Positions 52,993 to 61,822 of a stretch of DNA of 64,000 nt are shown one piece after another. Every line of letters starts with the position of its first letter. Within the stretch, counting starts at the first letter, position 1. The notes below the pieces were generated by a model. That model ran no database searches. It had not been told where the DNA came from and worked only from the letters and a program-made list of their open reading frames with translations. The stretch is from Thiothrix sp. (GTDB lineage: Bacteria; Pseudomonadota; Gammaproteobacteria; Thiotrichales; Thiotrichaceae). The stretch covers positions 1 through 64,000 of the forward strand of contig SSFA01000026.1 of NCBI GenBank assembly GCA_008015155.1, read 5' to 3'. The translations under genes were made by a program, and so were the position numbers.

Positions 52993-53973
52993 TTAAGGAA
53001 TTAATAAAGTCGTGCCTGTGGTTTTACGTCCTTCTAAATCCCGATGCGCTTGTTGTACCTCTTTGAGCGCATAACGTTGATGAATAGGCACACTCAACTT
53101 GCCAGCTTCTACCATCGCAAATAAATCACTCGCATTTTCCTGTAGAGCCTCGTCCGCAGCGGTATAGGTCATTAAGGTCGGACGCGTCAAATATAAGGAG
53201 CCTTTAGCCGACAATAAACCCAAATCAAACTGGGTAATTGGGCCAGAAGCATTACCATAACTCACTAATAAACCGCGTGGCTGCAAGCTATCTAAAGAAC
53301 CCATCAAGGTAGACTGCCCAACGCCATCATAGACGACCGGAACGCCTTTACCCTCAGTAATTTCACGCACTCGCTTAGCGACATCCTCTGTATTGTAATT
53401 GATAGTGTGATCGCAGCCATGTTCACGCGCAATCGCTGCTTTTTCTTCAGAGCCTACTGTACCGATCACGGTTACGCCTAAAGCTTTAGCCCACTGGCAA
53501 GCCATTAACCCCACTCCACCGGCGGCAGCATGGAACAGAATGGTTTCACCTGCTTGCACCATATAGGTTTCGCGTAGTAAATAGCGCACTGTCATGCCCT
53601 TGAGCATCATTGCAGCAGCCGTTTCATCACTAATACCAGCCGGTAATTTACAGACACGGTTCGCAGGTAGATTACGTAAGCTTGCATAAGCACCAATTGG
53701 CCCAGTGCCATAGGCGACGCGATCTCCCACCTGTAAATGCTCAACCCCAGCGCCCACTGCTTCAACAACACCTGCTGCTTCTAAACCTAAGCCACTGGGT
53801 AATTGTACCGGATATAAACCACTGCGATGGTAAGTATCAATATAGTTTAAGCCAATTGCGGTATGCCGCACTTGCACTTGGCCAGCTTCAGGTGCACTCA
53901 CAGTTTCTTGCAACAGCTCCATCACTTCGGGGCCACCTTGTGCTTTGATTTTTATGACACTTGCAACACTCAT
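52993..53973 (-). CDS. NADPH:quinone reductase (zeta-crystallin type)
   Basis: A 326-residue MDR-superfamily enzyme without zinc ligands. It shows GLNYIDTYHRSGLYPVQLPS, GLEAAGVVEAVGAGVEHLQVG, nucleotide-binding AAAGGVGLMACQWAKALG and DGVGQSTLMGSLDSLQPRG. These features match QorA, which reduces quinones by one or two electrons. It diverges from the arylamine acetyltransferase gene. The about 190-bp gap holds a hairpin/terminator. Confidence 0.93.
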   Translation of the reverse strand: MSVASVIKIKAQGGPEVMELLQETVSAPEAGQVQVRHTAIGLNYIDTYHRSGLYPVQLPSGLGLEAAGVVEAVGAGVEHLQVGDRVAYGTGPIGAYASLRNLPANRVCKLPAGISDETAAAMMLKGMTVRYLLRETYMVQAGETILFHAAAGGVGLMACQWAKALGVTVIGTVGSEEKAAIAREHGCDHTINYNTEDVAKRVREITEGKGVPVVYDGVGQSTLMGSLDSLQPRGLLVSYGNASGPITQFDLGLLSAKGSLYLTRPTLMTYTAADEALQENASDLFAMVEAGKLSVPIHQRYALKEVQQAHRDLEGRKTTGTTLLIP

Positions 53974-54095
53974 GAAAAACTCCTTGGCTAACTAACAAGA
54001 TTTGCTGCTTTATAACGTGCAGACTGATTAAACACGAATAGCCTTGCAGTTTGTAGCAGAGCCATGCTTAAACGAAAAATAAATAAAGCTTAACC

Positions 54096-54120
54096 CTATG
54101 CCTGAAGGCATAGCTCTTTT
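54096..54120 (+). terminator. Orphan terminator-like hairpin upstream of the arylamine acetyltransferase gene
   Basis: A perfect 7-bp stem (ctatgcc / ggcatag) with a TGAA tetraloop and CTCTTTT tail lies in a divergent region, where no gene needs terminating on the plus strand. It could be a leader attenuator or the end of a short RNA. Confidence 0.65.
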
Positions 54121-54163
54121 AAACTTGCCCTTCCCTTTCCCTGCTTAGCTATCATACCTAACC

Positions 54164-54940
54164 ATGTACGCAGAAAACTTTAAACTTGACGACTATTGCC
54201 GCCGAATTCGCTTCACGGGTGAAGTAAAACCTGACTTTGCTAGCGTCAAAACCCTGATGCTGCAGCATTTAAAAACAATTCCCTTTGAAAACTTAAATGT
54301 TTTAGCTGGCAAAGTAATCTCCTTGAAACCTGAAGACATTGTTGACAAGCTTATTCATCAACAACGGGGTGGTTATTGCTATGAAATGAATGGCTTGTTT
54401 GCCCTTGCGTTGACAGCCTTGGGTCTTGAGTATCAATGGGTAGCAGCCCGACCTTTATTTTATCCAGTGCGCCGTCCACGCACGCATGCCGCTTTAATTG
54501 TTAACTTTGAGGGAGTGGAATGGCTATTAGATTTAGGTTTCGGTAGCTATGGTATTCGTGAACCCATGCGTTTAGACCTACTGAATCAACCCGTCCAACA
54601 AGGTTATGATCAATTCATGCTCAGCCCAGAAGAGGATGGCGATCTGGCAGTACAAGCTTTAGTCGATGGCGTTTGGATCAAGCAATATGGCTTTAATCGT
54701 AGCCCTGTTGAGTGGGTCGATTTTGCTCCCGCCAATTGGATGAACTCGACCCATCCTGATGCTATTTTTACGCAAAAGAATGTGATCGTTCTGTTCACAG
54801 CAACCGGGCGGAAGACACTTTTTGGTCAGTTATTTAAAGAATATAAAGCGGGACAAGTATCTCAAATCACGGTGCAAACTGAGCAAATCGGCCCCGTGTT
54901 AGAGCAAGAGTTTAACTTAATTAAACCAATGCATGCTTGA
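54164..54940 (+). CDS. Arylamine N-acetyltransferase
   Basis: A 258-residue acetyl-CoA-dependent enzyme acting on arylamines, hydrazines or arylhydroxylamines. The Cys-His-Asp triad is Cys72 (QQRGGYCYEMN), His106 (RTHAALIV) and Asp121 (LLDLGFGSYG). It begins FKLDDYCRRIRFTGEV. It overlaps the next GNAT gene by 8 nt. Endogenous substrate is unknown. Confidence 0.94.
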   Translation: MYAENFKLDDYCRRIRFTGEVKPDFASVKTLMLQHLKTIPFENLNVLAGKVISLKPEDIVDKLIHQQRGGYCYEMNGLFALALTALGLEYQWVAARPLFYPVRRPRTHAALIVNFEGVEWLLDLGFGSYGIREPMRLDLLNQPVQQGYDQFMLSPEEDGDLAVQALVDGVWIKQYGFNRSPVEWVDFAPANWMNSTHPDAIFTQKNVIVLFTATGRKTLFGQLFKEYKAGQVSQITVQTEQIGPVLEQEFNLIKPMHA

Positions 54941-55481
54941 AACTCCACGTCTTTTATTGCGTCCTTGGCAAACCCGCGATTATCCCGAGTTTGCCAAACT
55001 CAATACTGATCCCAAAGTCATAGAGTTTCTTCCTGCTTGTTTAAGCGTTGATGCAAGCAATGCTTTAGCCCAGCGCCTACAGACTTTGATTGCACAACAA
55101 GGTTGGGGTTTCTGGGCTGTCGAGCTAAAAATCAAACACGTCTTTATAGGCTTCGTTGGCTTAAATCCGGTACATTCAGCGTTACCTTTTAGCCCGAATA
55201 TAGAAATCGGCTGGCGCTTAAGCTCTGCATACTGGGGACAGGGTTTGGCGACTGAAGCGGCACAGGCCACTGTGCAATTTGGTTTCAACGACTTGCAGCT
55301 TACAGAAATTGTTGCCTTCACAGCACTCGGTAATCTGCGCTCACAAGCGGTCATGCAGCGCTTAGGTATGCAGCAAGGTGCTTTAAATTTTAAACATCCG
55401 AGTTTGGCTAAAGATCATCCTTTGGCTGAACATTGTTTATATCGTTTAAGTCGTGCGCCGTATCAACACATCCATACTTGA
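54933..55481 (+). CDS. RimJ/RimL-type GNAT N-acetyltransferase
   Basis: A 182-residue GNAT protein of the Acetyltransf_3 type: ETPRLLLRPWQTRDYPEFAK at the start, FIGFVGLNPV, EIGWRLSSAYWGQGLATEAA (acetyl-CoA loop) and IVAFTALGNLRSQAVMQRLG. The substrate may be a protein N-terminus or small amine. It overlaps the preceding gene by 8 nt and, unusually, overlaps the convergent hydrolase gene by 74 nt. Confidence 0.9.
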   Translation: MLETPRLLLRPWQTRDYPEFAKLNTDPKVIEFLPACLSVDASNALAQRLQTLIAQQGWGFWAVELKIKHVFIGFVGLNPVHSALPFSPNIEIGWRLSSAYWGQGLATEAAQATVQFGFNDLQLTEIVAFTALGNLRSQAVMQRLGMQQGALNFKHPSLAKDHPLAEHCLYRLSRAPYQHIHT

Positions 55482-56478
55482 GCGCGTTTAGTTCAATTTC
55501 AACGAGCTTGCCTTGTTCAAGCAAACGCTCCTCGACATAGCGCACAATACTTTCTAACAAGATTTCGCGCGGATAATCATTTTTGTCTACGAAGAAACGT
55601 AACCAAGGCCAATTCCAAGCCAGCGGTAAGGTTAAAGCCCAGTGATCGGCATTTGCATAAGCCAATAGCTCGCTATGCGGAATCAAAGCATCGGTCGCTA
55701 AGACTTGGCTATCATTGTTAGCACTAAAGTCAGACAGCTTGTGGTGATTACTGCGCAGAATACGGGATATCTGTTGTGGCTCAGGTAAAGCCACTAAGGA
55801 GAAATATCTCACTTCAGCGGGCAGAGGATTTTCAATTAACCAACGCTTACGCACTACCCGATCTAAGCTTTTTAAAGCCGCTCCATCACCACGGTCGCAG
55901 CCAGGTAGAGGCAGTTTAGCAAAGAGCCATTTAAGCCAAGCCGGTGTAATGTCAACTAAAGGTGAGCCACTAATCGCTCCTGCTAAACTGACTACGGCGG
56001 CCGTACGTTTACGCAAACTTGGATAAGTGATTAAGGCTTGTAAAGCGTCGACCGCTCCTTTCGAATAACCCAGCAAGACAAAACGATGGTCAGTAGGAAA
56101 GGAATCCAAAGCACGCTGAATCAAGGCCGCATTATAAGCACTACTCGAACGCCCATTCACTTTTAAGACTGAACTCGTGAAGCCACGCTCATGTAAATAC
56201 TTACGCGCCCGATGAAAAGGCGTAACTTTATGGGTTAGGCAGTCAGCTACTAAGCCGGTAAGAATCACATAATGCAAGTTTAAGCGTGGCTGGCCTAAAT
56301 AGACTTCATTCCCTGTAGCAGCTGCCTCATCGCTAAATTGCCGCAATGCTAGCTCTACAGGCCGATTACATAGAATCGACTCAGGCTGATAAGCACTGCG
56401 CACCGCTTGAAAAATTTCACGGAAGCGATGGCGTTGATCAATAATCGGCACAGATAGCGGCGGACTCGCATTAAGCAT
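55408..56478 (-). CDS. Alpha/beta-hydrolase fold protein
   Basis: A 356-residue protein. The nucleophile elbow is GYSKGAVDAL (Ser139), in which Lys replaces the more usual residue of GxSxG. LHYVILTGLVADC forms the preceding strand and the SLAGAISGSPL motif follows. A likely catalytic His lies in YANADHWALTLPL. No signal peptide. It is a lipase- or esterase-like hydrolase with unknown substrate. The last 24 codons overlap the GNAT gene on the other strand. Confidence 0.83.
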   Translation of the reverse strand: MLNASPPLSVPIIDQRHRFREIFQAVRSAYQPESILCNRPVELALRQFSDEAAATGNEVYLGQPRLNLHYVILTGLVADCLTHKVTPFHRARKYLHERGFTSSVLKVNGRSSSAYNAALIQRALDSFPTDHRFVLLGYSKGAVDALQALITYPSLRKRTAAVVSLAGAISGSPLVDITPAWLKWLFAKLPLPGCDRGDGAALKSLDRVVRKRWLIENPLPAEVRYFSLVALPEPQQISRILRSNHHKLSDFSANNDSQVLATDALIPHSELLAYANADHWALTLPLAWNWPWLRFFVDKNDYPREILLESIVRYVEERLLEQGKLVEIELNALKYGCVDTAHDLNDINNVQPKDDL

Positions 56479-56522
56479 GAGTGATTAAACGTTTAAATAA
56501 AGACTGCATTCTTAACTAAAGC

Positions 56523-57221
56523 TTGAAGAAATTACTAGAGCCTAGTCCGCAAAACTTATCTAAGCCTTATACTAGGGCTTCTATTGACTACTGGCTTCTA
56601 GTCGTGCTCGAACATTATCTAACCATCGTAGAACCTTGGCTCAACCAATATGGTTACTTCGCTTTATTTGCAGTGTTATTTGTAGAAGGCTTCGGCATTT
56701 TACTCCCAGGGCAAACTTTATTAATGGCTGCTGCACTTTTAGCGAGTCGCGGTGAAATGAATATTACTCTTGTCCTATTAGTCAGTTGGCTGGCCACCGT
56801 GTTGGGTGAAATAGTCGGTTATTTTATTGGCTTATGGGGCGGACAACGAGTGCTCTATAAGGTGGGATTTAAGCCAAGCCAGCTAGCGCATGTTGAAGCA
56901 GCCTTTGCTAAATACGGAGGCGCAGTGATTTTATTCGCGCGTTTTCTCGATATCGTTCGCCAACTTAATAGTATTGTAGCTGGCAGTTTAAAGATGCCTC
57001 GCGTGAGCTTTTTCTTTTATAACTTAATGGGTGCTGCGTTGTGGGTAGGCTTTTGGGGAGGAGGTGTCTATTTGCTTGGGCAAAACTTTGAAGCAGCCCT
57101 AGCGGTTTTCCATCAATTTCGCCCTTATTTTTTAATCCTAGGCTTAGTATTGATTTTGTCTGGTCTTGCGTATTACTTGCATCGACGTAAGAAAGGCTCA
57201 GAGCACAACTCCAAGCCTTAA
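56523..57221 (+). CDS. DedA-family membrane protein
   Basis: A 232-residue inner-membrane protein with about five helices and the SNARE-associated/DedA motifs FVEGFGILLPGQTLLMAAALL, LGEIVGYFIGLWGG and FARFLDIVRQLNSIVAGSL. DedA proteins are lipid (undecaprenyl phosphate or phospholipid) translocators. The TTG at 56523 has no clear ribosome site; a GTG at 56604 (giving 205 aa, closer to the family) may be the true start. Confidence 0.9.
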   Translation: MKKLLEPSPQNLSKPYTRASIDYWLLVVLEHYLTIVEPWLNQYGYFALFAVLFVEGFGILLPGQTLLMAAALLASRGEMNITLVLLVSWLATVLGEIVGYFIGLWGGQRVLYKVGFKPSQLAHVEAAFAKYGGAVILFARFLDIVRQLNSIVAGSLKMPRVSFFFYNLMGAALWVGFWGGGVYLLGQNFEAALAVFHQFRPYFLILGLVLILSGLAYYLHRRKKGSEHNSKP

Positions 57222-57232
57222 GATTTAATGAT

Positions 57233-58591
57233 TTATTTTGCTGCTTGTGCGCCTAGAATCACCGTAACCATTTTATCAGGCTGAAGCTTAGCCGCAAAAG
57301 CGCGGCGAATATCTTCGCTAGTGACAGCATCGATCTGCTGTGTCCAAGTGTCTAGGTAATTTAAAGGCAGTCCATTACGTGCAATATTTGCAATATTGTT
57401 TAAGAGGTTCCGATTACTATCAATTCGCAATGGGAAACCTCCAATCAAATTAGCTTTCGCCGCTTTCAGCTCCTCTTCAGTGGGACCTTTTTCCACAAAG
57501 TCTTTTAAAACTTGCATCGATAAATCAACAGCTTGCTGCGCTTGATCGGGGCGAGTTTGTAAAGCAATAGTGAACTCCCCGACGCTTTGTCGTGCCGCGA
57601 AATAGCTATCAATGCTATAGGTTAAACCGCGCTTTTCTCGGACTTGCTCGCTTAAACGCGAAACCAGACCACTCCCACCCAAAATATGATTGCCGACTAA
57701 AATCGGAAAGAAATCTGGATCGCTACGCTTCATCGCTGGCTGGCCAATCATGATTTGGGCTTGAGCCGAATCGAACTTAATATCTTTGTTGACGGCTTCG
57801 GTCAGTTTGGCTGGATCCGGTAAGTCTGCTAAGGTCGGGCAGCTAGTTTGACCTGCTACCTGTAAGCCTTCTAATAGTTGCGTCACCATTTGATCGGCTT
57901 GCTCATGCGTTAAAGCGCCGACAATGCTCACTTTGGCATGACAAGGATTAAGCTTAGTTTTATAAAACTGCTTTAAATCGTCGATGGTTAAAGCTTTGAG
58001 TGAAGCTTCCGTGGTCACATGCCCATAGGGATGCTTGCCAAATACCGCTTGCGCATAAGCAACGCCTGCCACATAGCCGGGCTGTGTTTCTGCCTCTTTA
58101 ATAGCTGCGATGGTTTTTTCAATTTCGCGCTGTGCGATAAGAGGATCAAAAGCTGGCGCAGCAATTTGATGCGCCGCCAAGGCAATCGACTTGGGTAAGA
58201 CATCTGGATAGGTCAAACTACGCAAAGCAAAAGCAAAGCTGTCATCATCCGCGCCTATATTAAATTCAGCACCTAAATCTGCCCACGCATCGCCCAAAGC
58301 CGCTTCATCTAAAGCCGCTTGATCTTTCCAAGCCGATACCCCTTTACTGGCTAAACTGGCAGCTAGCGAGGACAAACCCATTTTATCTTCAGGGTCACGT
58401 CGCTTACCCATATCAAATTCCACATGCACATCCACCATCGGAATCCCCATGCTCGAGGCAAGCCAGATCGAGGTACCATTCGGCTGCTGCCAGTTTTCAA
58501 TCGGTGTCACTGCATGAGCATTGAGCATACTTGTTCCTAAAATAACAGCGCACAGACTTTGAGACGCTAATTTAAAATTAATTTTTTTCAT
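57233..58591 (-). CDS. M16 peptidase, non-catalytic partner
   Basis: A 452-residue exported protein of the M16 zinc protease family with a signal peptide (about 1-27). In place of the HxxEH zinc motif it has GLSSLAASLASKG, so it should not bind zinc. It keeps the C-terminal Arg/Tyr substrate motif (REKRGLTYSIDSY). Such proteins pair with an active M16 subunit. The active partner is the gene immediately upstream (2-nt gap). Confidence 0.93.
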   Translation of the reverse strand: MKKINFKLASQSLCAVILGTSMLNAHAVTPIENWQQPNGTSIWLASSMGIPMVDVHVEFDMGKRRDPEDKMGLSSLAASLASKGVSAWKDQAALDEAALGDAWADLGAEFNIGADDDSFAFALRSLTYPDVLPKSIALAAHQIAAPAFDPLIAQREIEKTIAAIKEAETQPGYVAGVAYAQAVFGKHPYGHVTTEASLKALTIDDLKQFYKTKLNPCHAKVSIVGALTHEQADQMVTQLLEGLQVAGQTSCPTLADLPDPAKLTEAVNKDIKFDSAQAQIMIGQPAMKRSDPDFFPILVGNHILGGSGLVSRLSEQVREKRGLTYSIDSYFAARQSVGEFTIALQTRPDQAQQAVDLSMQVLKDFVEKGPTEEELKAAKANLIGGFPLRIDSNRNLLNNIANIARNGLPLNYLDTWTQQIDAVTSEDIRRAFAAKLQPDKMVTVILGAQAAK

Positions 58592-58593
58592 GC

Positions 58594-60039
58594 TTAGTGC
58601 CTCAAACCAGCAGGAGGAGTACGGGGTTTTGCATTAGGATCGCGCGGCTGAGGATTGAGCACCGCTACAGTCAACTGGTCATCCCCGAAGTATTTTTTTG
58701 CAACCTCTTTAACTTGCTCCGCTGTAATTTTGCGCAGCATCTCAATCAGCTTGTCTTGGGTATCAAGTGGTAAGCCGATAGCCCAGAGTGCGCCTAGCGT
58801 ATTCGCTTGCGAAAAGACTGAATCACGTTGATAAATTTCGGAGGCAATCCATTGGGTCTTTACCCGATTTAATTCAGCTTCTGTCACACCTTCTTCAGCA
58901 ACACGCTTAATTTGCCCACGCAAAGCCGTCTCTAAGTCTGCAATGGTTTTGCCATTGGCAGGCACACCCTCTACAAAGAATAGCTGTGGCCCACGCCCAT
59001 ACATACCATTGCTAGTGCTTGCGCTATCGGCTATGCGCTGCTCATTATTGATTAAAGTCCGCTCAAAACGCGAGCCATCATTCCCATCCAAAATTGCCGA
59101 AAGTACTGTTAAAGCTAAAGCATCCCAATCACTGTCCGTTGGCTGCTCGACATTGCGCAGTTGTGGTACTTTAAAAGCCATCAATAAATAGGCTTGATCA
59201 GCGGGCGCTTTGACTTCAATGCGTTTCACACCTAATTGCTGCGGTTCAAGCGCCGGTTTAAGCGCTTTAACCGGATGGGTAGCCAAGTTACCATAATATT
59301 TTTCAGCCAAAGCTAAAGCCTCTTCAGGCTTCACATCCCCTGCAATCACTACCGCCGCATTCAAGGGGTTATACCATTGCTTATAGAAAGAACGAGCATC
59401 ATCGGCAGTCAAATTATCTAAATCATTCATCCAGCCAATCACTGGATTGCGATAAGGGTGCACATTGTAGGTAATCGCCATCAACTGCTCATACAAGAGG
59501 GAGCGCGGCTGATCATCTGTACGCATGCGCCGCTCTTCTTTAACGACCTCCAGCTCACGCTTAAACTCCTCATCCGGCCATTGATTATTCACAAAGCTAT
59601 CTGCTTGCAGCTTCATGACTTCTTCTAATTTATCTTTGGGAATTTGTTGGTAATAAGCGGTGTAATCATCCGTGGTAAAGGCATTATCTTGCCCTCCTAA
59701 GCCTGCCACTTGCCGTGAGAACTCACCGGTTTTGACAGTAGGCGTACCTTTGAACATCATATGCTCTAAGACATGTGCCACACCTGTGGTGCCACTCACC
59801 TCTTCCATAGCGCCCACACGTAACCACAACATATGGACGGCGGTAGGTGCTCGATGATCTGGTTTTACAATCAGCTGCATCCCATTTTTAAGCGTAAATA
59901 AACGTTCGGCTAAGGCGGCTTGGCTAGCGTCAAGGGTAGCTGGGGCGGCTTGTGGATTCATGGTGGTAGCTTGCTCTGCATAAACTTGGATATTGGCACT
60001 CCATGCTAAAAAGCAGGCGCATAAAACTCTTTTTCTCAT
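58594..60039 (-). CDS. M16 zinc metallopeptidase, catalytic subunit
   Basis: A 481-residue exported M16 protease with signal peptide (about 1-21) and the inverted zinc motif H89xxE92H93 (AHVLEHMMFKG); the third ligand is likely in EVVKEERRMR. It degrades peptides in the periplasm, probably as a heterodimer with the next gene. Typical processing-peptidase-like protein. Confidence 0.94.
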   Translation of the reverse strand: MRKRVLCACFLAWSANIQVYAEQATTMNPQAAPATLDASQAALAERLFTLKNGMQLIVKPDHRAPTAVHMLWLRVGAMEEVSGTTGVAHVLEHMMFKGTPTVKTGEFSRQVAGLGGQDNAFTTDDYTAYYQQIPKDKLEEVMKLQADSFVNNQWPDEEFKRELEVVKEERRMRTDDQPRSLLYEQLMAITYNVHPYRNPVIGWMNDLDNLTADDARSFYKQWYNPLNAAVVIAGDVKPEEALALAEKYYGNLATHPVKALKPALEPQQLGVKRIEVKAPADQAYLLMAFKVPQLRNVEQPTDSDWDALALTVLSAILDGNDGSRFERTLINNEQRIADSASTSNGMYGRGPQLFFVEGVPANGKTIADLETALRGQIKRVAEEGVTEAELNRVKTQWIASEIYQRDSVFSQANTLGALWAIGLPLDTQDKLIEMLRKITAEQVKEVAKKYFGDDQLTVAVLNPQPRDPNAKPRTPPAGLRH

Positions 60040-60216
60040 TGATAGTCTAACCTAGCAATTAACCAAGTGGCTGGTTGTTATTAACGGATTTTTTTAACTA
60101 AGATTTGCAACCCTAGCACAAAATTCAATCCGTGCCTCATGTCCATTTGTTAATAAACGAGGTCAACTATTCACTAAAGCTGTAAGCTTGCTAGCAAAAT
60201 AAAATAGCGAGGGATC

Positions 60217-60765
60217 ATGATGTACAAAATAGTTACTAGTCTTAGCACTATTCTCCTAGTTAGCCTTAGCTTGAACACCCAAGCGGCTGCACCTATCACC
60301 AGTGTTTATACTGCGTTAGAAGGTGCTAACTGCAAAACCTTAGAATCCTCTGAAGAAGGGGGTGGCTGGTATAAAGGCCGTTGCAAAGGCATGAATGCTT
60401 ATGATTTATTAGTCATGGAGGGTGATCTTCGCCAAACCATTACTATTGTTGACCCCAAGAAAAAAGAGCATCCACTCGAACTTTGGAATACCGTCTCCAG
60501 CGGCTTTTCTAGTTTGGGTAACAAAGCCGAATGGCGAATGCAGAAACAAGCTAATAAACCTGTACCGATTGCCCTCATTGTGCGCTTTAATGTTTCAGAA
60601 GACCCTGAACGCCCTGAAAAAAACACTTCTTATTTGGTCGTTAGCAAAATCACCGCTAATAGCATTTGTGTCACCGATGTAATTAAGCCGCAAGCGAATG
60701 CTAATGAATTAGCGAGGAAATTAGCGGATCAAGCAGCGAATAAGGCTTGTAAACCGGCGGGTTAA
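60217..60765 (+). CDS. Secreted protein of unknown function
   Basis: A 182-residue exported protein with signal peptide (about 1-23, cleavage near QAA). The mature protein has four or five cysteines (CKTLESSEEGGGWYKGRCKG near the start; SICVTDVI and KACKPAG near the end). I recognise no named family. It resembles small periplasmic proteins scattered in proteobacteria. The ATG follows GAGGGAT. Divergent from the M16 pair. Confidence 0.72.
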   Translation: MMYKIVTSLSTILLVSLSLNTQAAAPITSVYTALEGANCKTLESSEEGGGWYKGRCKGMNAYDLLVMEGDLRQTITIVDPKKKEHPLELWNTVSSGFSSLGNKAEWRMQKQANKPVPIALIVRFNVSEDPERPEKNTSYLVVSKITANSICVTDVIKPQANANELARKLADQAANKACKPAG

Positions 60766-60782
60766 TACGCTTGATATTGAGC

Positions 60783-60810
60783 AGCATCAGGAAGATTTTA
60801 ACTTGATGCT
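60783..60810 (+). terminator. Weak hairpin after the secreted-protein gene
   Basis: A 7-bp stem (agcatca / tgatgct, 14-nt loop) without a T-run, 18 nt after the stop. The 60766-61006 gap holds nothing else I can support. Confidence 0.3.
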
Positions 60811-61006
60811 AGTTACTCTTGAGCCAATTTTAGAGTGACTTTAGTATCTGCTGGTTTCTCTCAGGCCGCATTGCGCAATTTCATCTTACCAAATGTCTAC
60901 ACAAAGCTCGCTACCCGAACAGCCATCACGAAACCTAAGGGGTAGGTATTTTCAATGACTTGAATAAGTCGTTGGGTGTGAAGGCTAGTAACTCCTTAAC
61001 TGACTC

Positions 61007-61429
61007 TTACAGCACTTTCCACTTCAAACCCTGATAGCGACTAAATCCACGATCACTCGTTACCCACTCACAGCCTACCTCAATTGCCAAAGCTGCATGA
61101 TAAGCGTCAGGGATTAAGTTTCCTTTAGCCTTAGATATTTCACATAAATCCTGAAAGATTGACCAATGACGACCTTGTGGGGCAACAACTAAGCACTTCG
61201 GATGCTGTCGAATCTCTGTTATAAACTCCAAAGCATCCACTAATGAACTCGGTGGATTAAAAATCTTTGGATGTGTCACTATTCTCAAAAAACCACTCAG
61301 GACTAGCTCGGAAACAGCAAAAATCTCATCAGAATTAAGCAAATTTTCTAGCCATTCTAAGTATATTGTGTGGTTCGGTGCATCTTCACGGTGAGCATAT
61401 ACAAAAATATTAACATCGCACAGATACAT
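61007..61429 (-). CDS. VapC-type PIN-domain toxin
   Basis: A 140-residue ribonuclease toxin of the PIN family. Acidic metal-site residues are visible as Asp5 (YLCDVNIFVY), Glu41 (SELVLSGF), Asp108 (LIPDAYHAALA) and Asp126 (TSDRGF). VapC toxins cut tRNA or rRNA. The ATG overlaps the stop of the antitoxin gene by 1 nt. Confidence 0.94.
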   Translation of the reverse strand: MYLCDVNIFVYAHREDAPNHTIYLEWLENLLNSDEIFAVSELVLSGFLRIVTHPKIFNPPSSLVDALEFITEIRQHPKCLVVAPQGRHWSIFQDLCEISKAKGNLIPDAYHAALAIEVGCEWVTSDRGFSRYQGLKWKVL

Positions 61430-61668
61430 CAGCGCGCATCCATCAAATCTAACAAACCTGCATTATTGTCAAGGTCAATACCAGCCTGTAACCCTTGACC
61501 TTTAACTGTTTTGAGGGATATGCGCTTGCTATTAGGCTTTTTATCACGTTTAAGTAATTTTTCGCGTAAAGCTTCCTCTAACACTGCAGTAAAAGTTTTA
61601 CCATGCATAACCGCGTATTCACGGGCTAGCTGGTGAAGTTGATCATTGAGTTGGATAGTAGTTCTCAT
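61429..61668 (-). CDS. RHH-type antitoxin of the VapC system
   Basis: A 79-residue antitoxin. The N-terminal ribbon-helix-helix-like part (MRTTIQLNDQLHQLAREYAV) binds DNA and the C-terminal tail (about 45-79) should bind the toxin. ATG 61668 is chosen: GGGAG lies 7 nt upstream; alternatives are ATG 61671 and GTG 61674. A 13-bp inverted repeat lies just upstream. Confidence 0.9.
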   Translation of the reverse strand: MRTTIQLNDQLHQLAREYAVMHGKTFTAVLEEALREKLLKRDKKPNSKRISLKTVKGQGLQAGIDLDNNAGLLDLMDAR

Positions 61669-61682
61669 CATCACTCCCTAAA

Positions 61683-61720
61683 ATACATATTTATGTACTA
61701 GTATAGGCATAAATATGTAT
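61683..61720. promoter_or_regulatory. 13-bp inverted repeat operator of the toxin-antitoxin operon
   Basis: atacatatttatg / cataaatatgtat is a perfect 13-bp inverted repeat with a 12-nt spacer. The spacer holds a smaller palindrome (tactagta) and a minus-strand TATACT (-10-like, 61705-61700). It is very likely where the antitoxin represses its own promoter. Confidence 0.85.
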
Positions 61721-61822
61721 TCCAGTAGAGATAGCTTAAAAATAGCGCTCACTTTTATGCTTTGAATGGCTAGGTCACCCATTGTCCTACTGAAACTTAG
61801 CAAGGCGCAATTCACAGCGTAG

